This document shows positions 1 through 5,267 of a DNA stretch of 5,267 nucleotides, piece by piece. The translations under genes and the position numbers were made by a program. Position 1 is the stretch's first letter, and each line of letters begins with the position of its first letter. The notes below the pieces were generated by a model. It searched no databases, was not told the DNA's origin, and saw only the letters and a list, made by a program, of their open reading frames with translations. The DNA comes from an uncultured Verrucomicrobiales bacterium (lineage in GTDB: Bacteria; Verrucomicrobiota; Verrucomicrobiia; Verrucomicrobiales; Akkermansiaceae): the NCBI GenBank assembly GCA_937916135.1, contig CALFTQ010000186.1, positions 1-5,267 of the forward strand, given 5' to 3'.

Positions 1-73
1 AATTCCAATTTGTCCGTCACCACCAATGCGGATAACACATCAATCTTTAATTGCCGCGTCAATAAAAAAATCA
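1..73. other. AT-rich intergenic tail downstream of murJ
   Basis: This stretch is visibly richer in A and T than the coding DNA to its right and holds no convincing gene. On the minus strand the only ATG (35-33) leads to a stop after seven codons. A GTG at 20-18 is open to the window edge but spans only a few codons and cannot be judged. Apart from the hairpin at its right end no regulatory site can be supported. Confidence 0.6.
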
Positions 74-84
74 TTAACCGCGGC
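53..84 (-). other. Bulged hairpin overlapping the murJ stop codon
   Basis: On the coding strand, GCCGC plus GTTAAT (separated by a one-base G bulge) can pair with ATTGAC plus GCGGC around a nine-base loop GATTTTTTT. This gives 11 pairs including one G-T wobble. The stem contains the murJ stop and the second in-frame stop (TAATGA). The T run is in the loop, and the sequence after the stem is AATTAAAGATTG, so this is not a canonical intrinsic terminator. It could act as a 3'-end stabiliser or weak terminator, or be chance. Confidence 0.35.
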
Positions 85-1930
85 GACGGCGCAGAAGCCG
101 GCCAGTGAGCATCTGCAGCTCAGGCACACGGAAGAGCACGCAGGATACCAGGTAAATGCCGCCGGCCACGGTGCCGGCCAGAGCCAGTGCGCCGAAGCGG
201 CTGAAGAAGCCCCAGGAGGTGAACCCCCCGAAGCAGAACTCAACCACACCCCAGCAGGCAAGCGCCAGCACGCCCCCTGCCCCCAGGATGCGCAGCAGCC
301 CGGGCAGCAGCACACCGCAGGACATGCTGCCCAGCAGGTGGCGGATGTAAAGGAAATAGAAGCAGAAGTTCAGCGTGGTGACGATGGAGGTGGTGAGCGC
401 CAGGTAGGTGGCCGGCATGTTGAACACATGCACAAAGGTATAGTTGCAGCCCACGGAGATGCAGAAGGCCACCAGCGCCAGCCCGGCAGGAGCCCAGGGC
501 TTTTCCAGCGCCAGGAACACAGGCTGGAGCACCTTCATGCCCGCATAGGCCAGAAGCCCCAGTGAGTAGGCCGCCAGCACATCACCGGTGAAGGCGGAGG
601 CTGCGGAATCAAACCTGCCGCGCTGGTAGAACACGCTCACAATCTCCTCGCCCCAGATGCAGAGGAAGATGGCCGAGGGCACGGCAAACAAGGCCACAAA
701 GCGCAACGCCTTGGCCAGGTGCACAGAAATTTCCTTACCCGTTTCGCCGCCGGAGGTAAGCGCCATGCGCGACACCGCCGGCAGCACCACCATGCCCACC
801 GCCACGCCGAAGAGGGCCACCGGCAGCTGCCAGAGATGGAATGCGCTGGAAAGCGCCGTCACCGAACCGGGCTTCAGATAGAGTGCAAAAGAGGTATTGA
901 TAAAGATATTGGTCTGGGTGATGCCGGCAGCAATCACACCGGGGAGCATGAGCAGCCACACGCGGCGGGTGGCTTCATCCGCAAAGCTGAACCAGCGGCC
1001 ATTCCACCGCAGGCCGATATTCCAATGCGGCCGGTAGCCCTTGCTGCGCATCTTCGGCAGCTGGAAAAGCACCTGAGCCGCACCACCGCACACCACGGCT
1101 ATGGCAAAGCCATACAAGGCCTGCGGACCGAAAGACGGGTCAATAAACCAGCCCACTGCCGCGCCCACGCCCACGGTAGTCAGGTTGAAGGCAGCACTGG
1201 CCAGGTTCGGCAGGCCGAACACGCCGAATACATTCAGAGCCCCCATGCACAGGGCCGAAACCGAGGCCAGCAGGATGAAGGGCCACATGATGCGGCAGAG
1301 ATTCGTGGCCAGCCCCATGAAGCTCTGAGCTTCCACACGGGTTGCTCCGGCGGGCACCCCCTCCGAAGCAGCGGTGAGCACCAGGCTTTGCCCATGGTGC
1401 AGCTTCTCCAGTGCAGAAACGCGGATGCAGGAGGTCTCCGTGAGCCCGTGCAAGCGCTCATTCGAGGTAAACACGGCTTCCTTTGTGCCGTCAATCGTGG
1501 TGCGGAACCCGCGGAATGCCGCATCGGCGCACTGCATGACCGGAGCTCCCCAGGGAGTCTGCAGCACCACGCGGGCACGCTCGGGATAAAGTTGCTGCAT
1601 GAAGGTGCCGGCCAGCAGAATACCCAGCGCCACAATGCAGACCATGAGGGAAATGAGCTGCGAGCTCACGCGGTGCGCCAGGGCCCAGGCTTCCTGCGGG
1701 CCCTGCTGCTTCTCCACCTTGCTCATCACGCTGGTGAAGCTCTGGGACATGGCGCCCTCGGCAAACATATCGCGCAGCATATTGGGCACGCGGAAGGCGG
1801 TCAGGAACGCATCCAGCGCCCCGGTGGCGCCGAAGAGGGAGGTGAACACAATCTCGCGCAGCAGCCCGGTAAAGCGGCAGCAGAAGATGGTCACCGTGGC
1901 AATGAGGCTCTTTTTCTGCATGGAAGCCAT
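74..1930 (-). CDS. murJ: MurJ/MviN-family lipid II flippase with an extra periplasmic loop domain
   Basis: The product is an integral inner-membrane protein of 618 residues that by family should flip lipid II from the cytoplasmic to the outer face for peptidoglycan synthesis. The N-terminal signature is clear: R19, R25, D40 and R53 align with E. coli MurJ R18, R24, D39 and R52, followed by the family block FAEGAMSQSF (56-65). About 14 membrane segments can be placed, roughly 8-32, 41-65, 88-112, 209-232, 240-262, 271-292, 322-346, 357-385, 407-427, 447-473, 480-500, 505-528, 541-565 and 577-600, with a basic cytoplasmic end (RLLRRRRG). It is about 107 residues longer than E. coli MurJ (511), mainly through an insert at about 118-200. 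TM8 reads AFHLWQLP (363-370) where E. coli has ADRLMEFP, so three conserved charged residues are missing. The ATG at 1930 is the first start after an in-frame TGA at 1939-1937; ATG at 1921 (Met4) is an alternative. No clear ribosome binding site precedes either. It is the last gene of the cluster, 40 bases after its neighbour. Family membership is near certain; normal flippase activity is not. Confidence 0.94.
   Translation of the reverse strand: MASMQKKSLIATVTIFCCRFTGLLREIVFTSLFGATGALDAFLTAFRVPNMLRDMFAEGAMSQSFTSVMSKVEKQQGPQEAWALAHRVSSQLISLMVCIVALGILLAGTFMQQLYPERARVVLQTPWGAPVMQCADAAFRGFRTTIDGTKEAVFTSNERLHGLTETSCIRVSALEKLHHGQSLVLTAASEGVPAGATRVEAQSFMGLATNLCRIMWPFILLASVSALCMGALNVFGVFGLPNLASAAFNLTTVGVGAAVGWFIDPSFGPQALYGFAIAVVCGGAAQVLFQLPKMRSKGYRPHWNIGLRWNGRWFSFADEATRRVWLLMLPGVIAAGITQTNIFINTSFALYLKPGSVTALSSAFHLWQLPVALFGVAVGMVVLPAVSRMALTSGGETGKEISVHLAKALRFVALFAVPSAIFLCIWGEEIVSVFYQRGRFDSAASAFTGDVLAAYSLGLLAYAGMKVLQPVFLALEKPWAPAGLALVAFCISVGCNYTFVHVFNMPATYLALTTSIVTTLNFCFYFLYIRHLLGSMSCGVLLPGLLRILGAGGVLALACWGVVEFCFGGFTSWGFFSRFGALALAGTVAGGIYLVSCVLFRVPELQMLTGRLLRRRRG
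1331..1579 (-). other. Extra ~80-residue domain in the MurJ TM3-TM4 periplasmic loop
   Basis: Residues about 118-200 of the MurJ protein have no counterpart in E. coli MurJ, where TM3 runs almost directly into TM4. The flanking segments align well: TM3 ends near residue 112, and TM4 restarts at RIMWPFILLAS (213-223), matching the E. coli segment around KITFPYILL. The insert is polar with alternating hydrophobic positions (for example ARVVLQTPWGAPVMQC at 119-134 and SLVLTAASEG at 182-191), which suggests a small beta-rich fold. It contains two cysteines (C134, C168) that could form a disulfide. By the standard MurJ topology this loop faces the periplasm. The reading frame is open throughout, so it is a genuine in-frame insertion and not a frameshift. 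Its function is unknown. Confidence 0.75.
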
Positions 1931-1939
1931 GGCGATTCA

Positions 1940-1949
1940 GGGGGGGGGG
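1940..1949. repeat. Ten-base poly-G/poly-C tract upstream of murJ
   Basis: Ten consecutive G residues on the plus strand (ten C on the coding strand) lie in the 40-base spacer, ending 9 bases before the murJ ATG. It is the longest homopolymer in the window. It lies outside both flanking reading frames: the upstream gene ends at 1971, and an in-frame TGA at 1939-1937 separates the tract from murJ. Length changes would therefore alter leader spacing or RNA structure, not the proteins. The exact length may be uncertain because such tracts are error-prone in sequencing. Confidence 0.9.
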
Positions 1950-1970
1950 AGAGAAATCAGTGTATACGGA

Positions 1971-3608
1971 TCAGCGGACTTTTTCCGGCAGGTCCTCGCG
2001 AATCTTGCGGGCAAAGGCCTTGGCCGTGGTCTTATCCCCCAGCAGGAGACAAGTGCGGGAAAGCTCTCGCATGGTGGTGCGGTAAAGCCCCTGCTCTGCC
2101 TTTTCCAGGCGTTCCTTGTCCTCATCACTCATCTGGTCTATGCTGCTCTGAATGCCGCGCAGCGTACGGAAACAGGGAATATCCTGATTAGCCTTGCGCT
2201 GCGCCAGAGCCAGATTCAGGCGGGCACGCAGAGTCTTGCCGGTGGTGAGGTCGGGGTTCACTTCCTCCACCATGCGGGTGCATTCCTGCACCCACTTCAG
2301 GGCGTTCGTGTAGTCCTGTCTGGTGGTGTAGTAATCAGCCAGTTCGTGCGCAATGCGGGAGCGGAAGTCGGAATCCTTCTTCACCAGGTCAGGGTTCTGC
2401 TGCATCATCTCCCAGCTGCGGGTCAGCAGCTGGATTTTTTCCTCGCCATCCGTATGCGTGGCCAGGTAAGTGAGCACACGCATAATTTCTGCGGTTTCCT
2501 TCTCATAATCCAGCAGGTAGCGGTAATCGCGCACGGCCTCCTGCGTGTTGCCGCGGGCCTCATTGGCGCGGGAGCGGATGCGGGCAATGCGGGTCTGCAG
2601 CTCCGGAGTCATCTCGCCATACCCTTCGGCAAAGGCAGCAGCCAGGGTCAGGGCCTGAGCGCAGCCATCGTGGTTGCCCAGGCGGTGGCGCAGCTCACCC
2701 AGCAGCAGGTAGCACTGCGGTAGGCGGTGTTCCTTATCCGGGTATTCGAGCATGGCATCGCGGCAGCGCAGCAGCTTCTCCTCAATCTCTTTGAGCGTGT
2801 GCTGCGGCAGGTTGGGATTATCGCGCAGCGCTGTGGTCACCTCCTCCAGCATGAGCTGGGAGGTAGCCGGGCACAGCGGCCACTTAGCCTGTTCCAGAAT
2901 GTTGCGTGTCATCTGCAGCACCGGTTCCTTCACCGCGCACACGCTGGCACGCAGCATCTGCAGGGCTGCTGCCTCCGCGGCCAGTTGCGGGTCACGCAGC
3001 CGGGCCAGCACATTCGGCGCATCCAGGCGGGCAATGGCCTTCACGGCCTCGTCATTGTGCTGCATGCGGATGCAGGTTTCGGCAGAGCGGCGGATGGAGC
3101 GCAGCAGCAGCTCCGTATGCTCCGGGGTGTTCACCAGTTTATCCTGCAGACCGCGGTCAAGGCGAAGTTGCAGTTCAAAATCGCCATGATCTGCGGCGGC
3201 CACAGCCAGGCGGTCCAGCCCCTCCACAGGGGCCAGTGATTCCACCTCCGGCAGGATGCGCATGGCTTCCTGCCACAGCCCCTTATCCACCAGGCGGCTC
3301 ATGAGGAACCAGCGGAACTGGCGCTGCGTATCGGCATTCTTAATCCAGCCCAGGCGGGCGCGTGCGTTTTCCGCCAGCTCAAGCAGGCGGGCTTTATCAC
3401 CGGACAAATCGTCCAGCAGGCGGTCTAGATTAGCATTGGCCTCATCGTTGCTGGGCACCACGATAGTCTCCCCTTTAAAGAAGAGGATAATATCCTGCCC
3501 TTTGGCAAAAATCCCCCACAGAGCCAGGGCCGTTATGGTGAGGCCGGCAGCTACAAGTGGTACGGTATGATTGCTTTTCTTGCGGGGGGGACGATAACGA
3601 CGACTCAT
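1971..3608 (-). CDS. Single-pass membrane-anchored helical (TPR-like) repeat protein, function unknown
   Basis: The 545-residue product is not a family I can name. The N-terminus is strongly basic (six Arg/Lys in residues 3-11), followed by one hydrophobic segment at about 16-35 (VPLVAAGLTITALALWGIFA) with no convincing cleavage site. This predicts an uncleaved signal anchor with a short cytoplasmic tail and the rest outside the cytoplasm. The remainder is almost wholly alpha-helical, rich in Ala, Leu, Arg and Glu, with degenerate TPR-like helix pairs, best seen at about 99-121, 297-325 (CYLLLGELRHRLGNHDGCAQAL), 343-365, 417-447 (HELADYYTTRQDYTNALKWV) and 514-537. The ATG at 3608 lies 29 bases after the preceding stop; the leader is AT-rich and shows no clear Shine-Dalgarno. 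A run of seven C falls in codons 7-9 (Pro-Pro-Arg). Position between another TPR protein and murJ suggests a scaffold or assembly role at the envelope, but this is inference. The gene call is strong; TPR assignment is moderate because the repeats are divergent. Confidence 0.88.
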   Translation of the reverse strand: MSRRYRPPRKKSNHTVPLVAAGLTITALALWGIFAKGQDIILFFKGETIVVPSNDEANANLDRLLDDLSGDKARLLELAENARARLGWIKNADTQRQFRWFLMSRLVDKGLWQEAMRILPEVESLAPVEGLDRLAVAAADHGDFELQLRLDRGLQDKLVNTPEHTELLLRSIRRSAETCIRMQHNDEAVKAIARLDAPNVLARLRDPQLAAEAAALQMLRASVCAVKEPVLQMTRNILEQAKWPLCPATSQLMLEEVTTALRDNPNLPQHTLKEIEEKLLRCRDAMLEYPDKEHRLPQCYLLLGELRHRLGNHDGCAQALTLAAAFAEGYGEMTPELQTRIARIRSRANEARGNTQEAVRDYRYLLDYEKETAEIMRVLTYLATHTDGEEKIQLLTRSWEMMQQNPDLVKKDSDFRSRIAHELADYYTTRQDYTNALKWVQECTRMVEEVNPDLTTGKTLRARLNLALAQRKANQDIPCFRTLRGIQSSIDQMSDEDKERLEKAEQGLYRTTMRELSRTCLLLGDKTTAKAFARKIREDLPEKVR

Positions 3609-3637
3609 ACGGGTAAAAGATTCAGTTAGTAATTCAA

Positions 3638-5251
3638 TCAGGGCTGTGCCGGCTCCGGCTCAGTGGCTGTCGGAATAAGGGGTTTGATACGGCGCATCTG
3701 GGTGCGGGCTTCCTCACGGCGGTCAAACTGCTCCTGCACCAGCGGGAGCACCTGCTCCCAGGTGGCGTAGGCATCGGCCCAGCGCTGCAGCTCCATGAGC
3801 ACATAGGCATGCCCCAGCAGGGCGGTCAGGCGGTTTTCCTGTTCCGCGGGAGTATCTGCAGTCAGACTTTCCACCGCGAGCCGGTAGGCAGCTTCAGCCT
3901 CGACAGCCTTCCCCTGCTGGTCATAGAGCTGCCCCAGCAGCAGGTTCAGACGGCCCATGGAGTTCTTATCCTCTGGTGCATGCCGGCGGCGCAGATTCAG
4001 GCTGCTTTCCAGCAAGGGTTGTGCCTCGGCGGTCTTACCCAGCTCCAGATAGCAGCGTGCCGCACCTTCCTGCGGCTGCATCAGCAGCATGGGATCCTGA
4101 GTAGCAGCCAGAGCTGCATTAAAATCCTGCAGGGCCGTCTGGTAATTCTGCACCGAATAGTGCATCCACCCGCGCTGGTCATGCAGGCAGGGCCAGAAAG
4201 CATTGCCGCTCTTCACACGCCCCTCGGCCATACCCTGGGCCCGGTGCAGCATAGCCAGCGCCGTCACATGATGCCCGCGCTGCTGCTCGATGATGGCCAG
4301 ATATCGCAGCGCCAGCACGCGGGATGAAACATCTGAAAGGCTCTGGCCGGAATTTCCCTCGGCAATGCGCAGCATGGGTTCGGCAGCGGCAGTATCCCCC
4401 AGCTCCAGATGAGCTGCACCGCGGCTCACGGCTCCTTCAGGCCGCACCGTGCGCAGGTTGCCAACGGCTGCAAGAGCCTCACGAAACTTTTCCATTGCCG
4501 CCTGGCTGTCACCCTTGCAGCGAAGCAGGGTTCCCATATGTACCAGCGTCATGGAGCGCAGCTGGCGGGTTCCTTCATCATCTCCTTTTAGTCCAGTCAG
4601 TATAGTTTCCAATGACTTCAGAGCAGCATCACCACTTCTGGGTGCACAGGCAGCCAGGGCGATCAGCTGGCCCTGAGCTTCCTGCTGCCAGATACTCTGC
4701 TTCAGCTCGGCAAAAATGGAAGAAGACAACTTGAAATAACTCTCTGCAGGTTCATACAGCTGCCCGGAGATAAGCAAGTTGCCAGCCGACATCGCGCGGT
4801 GGGCCCAGTCGGCACTTCGCGGAACTCGCTGGAAAAGAGGATTCAGCACCGCTACCGCAGCCTCGTGGTGGTCGCGGGAAAGCAACGCATGCGCCAGGCA
4901 CCACTCTGCCTCCATGCGCACCGCCGGGTCGAGCACCCAGGCAAAAGCAGCCTCCACATCAGCCGCGGCCTGCAATAAGTGCTCATCCGAGGCCGATGAC
5001 AGGCGCATGAAGTTCAGAATATTGCGGGATGCCGCTTCATTCAGGGTCTTCTCTACCTGCCCCGAACAGATACCGGCAGCAAAACCAGCAGTCTCGCCCT
5101 GGCTGTAACCGATATGGTACGTGGCCAGAAACAGGCCGATAGAGACAGCCCCGGCCACGCCCAGGGCGCACCACTTCACCCAGGGGCGGAACTCGAGCTC
5201 CTCCTCCTCCTCGGGAGTAGAAGTTTCTGCGGATTTCTCCTCTTCCATCAT
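3638..5251 (-). CDS. Membrane-anchored tetratricopeptide repeat (TPR) protein, possibly 5'-incomplete
   Basis: The product has at least 537 residues. A very acidic N-terminal tail (ten Glu within residues 3-20) precedes one membrane segment at about 27-46, with R22 and K26 on its cytoplasmic side, then a glycine-rich juxtamembrane stretch (GYSQGETAGFAAG, 48-60). From about 114 on there are tandem TPR helix pairs. Clear units are near 234-263 (GTLLRCKGDSQAAMEKFREA), 275-298, 313-342, 355-384 (GWMHYSVQNYQTALQDFNAA), 394-421 (ARCYLELGKTAEAQPLLESS), 433-463 (LLLGQLYDQQGKAVEAEAAY) and 475-506. More degenerate units lie near 114-142 and 153-181. The tail ends in a Pro/Glu-rich stretch. TPR arrays bind proteins, so a docking or scaffold role is likely; the partner is unknown. 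Tandem ATGs at 5251 and 5248 are candidate starts, but no ribosome binding site precedes them and the frame stays open through five more codons (D-A-E-P-D) to the window edge, so the real start may be further upstream. It is the first visible gene of the cluster. Confidence 0.9.
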   Translation of the reverse strand: MMEEEKSAETSTPEEEEELEFRPWVKWCALGVAGAVSIGLFLATYHIGYSQGETAGFAAGICSGQVEKTLNEAASRNILNFMRLSSASDEHLLQAAADVEAAFAWVLDPAVRMEAEWCLAHALLSRDHHEAAVAVLNPLFQRVPRSADWAHRAMSAGNLLISGQLYEPAESYFKLSSSIFAELKQSIWQQEAQGQLIALAACAPRSGDAALKSLETILTGLKGDDEGTRQLRSMTLVHMGTLLRCKGDSQAAMEKFREALAAVGNLRTVRPEGAVSRGAAHLELGDTAAAEPMLRIAEGNSGQSLSDVSSRVLALRYLAIIEQQRGHHVTALAMLHRAQGMAEGRVKSGNAFWPCLHDQRGWMHYSVQNYQTALQDFNAALAATQDPMLLMQPQEGAARCYLELGKTAEAQPLLESSLNLRRRHAPEDKNSMGRLNLLLGQLYDQQGKAVEAEAAYRLAVESLTADTPAEQENRLTALLGHAYVLMELQRWADAYATWEQVLPLVQEQFDRREEARTQMRRIKPLIPTATEPEPAQP

Positions 5252-5267
5252 GTCCGGTTCTGCGTCA

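Noticed and set aside
1..20. Start of a following minus-strand gene at GTG 20-18
   Set aside because: Only about six codons are visible before the window ends and the start context is weak, so it cannot be supported.
53..84. Canonical intrinsic terminator for the operon
   Set aside because: The T run is in the loop and the bases after the stem are not T-rich, so I list it only as a hairpin.
26..565. Plus-strand open frame (179 codons) at the left end
   Set aside because: It is antisense to the C-terminal third of murJ, with a low-complexity Gln/His/Gly/Ala composition and no supporting start context.
1955..1972. Promoter-like TATACA near GTATAC in the spacer before murJ
   Set aside because: No matching -35 element at proper spacing is visible, and the close gene spacing already suggests co-transcription.
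1937..2128. Minus-strand 63-codon frame ending in the poly-C tract
   Set aside because: It lies in another frame within the end of the second TPR-type gene. The terminal Pro run simply reads the C10 tract, and there is no sign of independent coding.
719..2191. Long plus-strand open frame (490 codons) opposite murJ
   Set aside because: It runs antisense through murJ, the spacer and part of the second TPR gene. Its translation is rich in His, Gln, Gly and Ala with no recognisable fold, as expected for the reverse frame of GC-rich genes, while the minus-strand gene has clear MurJ homology.
1599..2723. Second long plus-strand open frame (374 codons)
   Set aside because: It overlaps the first antisense frame and crosses two real genes and their spacer. 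It shows no family motif and is best explained as a codon-bias shadow.

Overview
The window holds one compact cluster of three genes, all on the minus strand and read from right to left: a membrane-anchored TPR protein (5251 to 3638), a second membrane-anchored helical/TPR-like protein (3608 to 1971), and a MurJ/MviN-type lipid II flippase (1930 to 74). The gaps are only 29 and 40 bases, so a single transcription unit is likely, with its main promoter beyond the right edge. Coding density is about 97%. There are no tRNA or rRNA genes, insertion sequences, CRISPR arrays or integrase genes.

Organism: this is a bacterium with fairly GC-rich coding DNA. None of the three starts has a clear Shine-Dalgarno sequence. 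MurJ carries a large extra loop, and the two partner genes are lineage-specific TPR proteins. This style would fit the Verrucomicrobiota/PVC group (for example relatives of Akkermansia), but that is an impression and not a demonstrated assignment.

Layout: bases 1-73 are an AT-rich tail downstream of murJ with a bulged hairpin overlapping the murJ stop. Bases 74-1930 are murJ. Bases 1931-1970 are a short spacer containing a run of ten G (C on the coding strand) just before murJ. Bases 1971-3608 and 3638-5251 are the two TPR-type genes. The frame of the first gene stays open to the right edge of the window, so its true start may lie outside.

How they may work together: MurJ moves the peptidoglycan precursor lipid II across the inner membrane. 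The two TPR proteins each show a short cytoplasmic tail, one membrane segment and a large helical-repeat domain predicted outside the cytoplasm. By context they could be scaffolds or assembly factors for envelope or cell-wall machinery; this is inference from position and architecture only. The most unusual points are the replacement of the conserved Asp/Arg/Glu cluster of MurJ TM8 by Phe/His/Gln, an extra domain of about 80 residues in the periplasmic TM3-TM4 loop, and the ten-base homopolymer before murJ.
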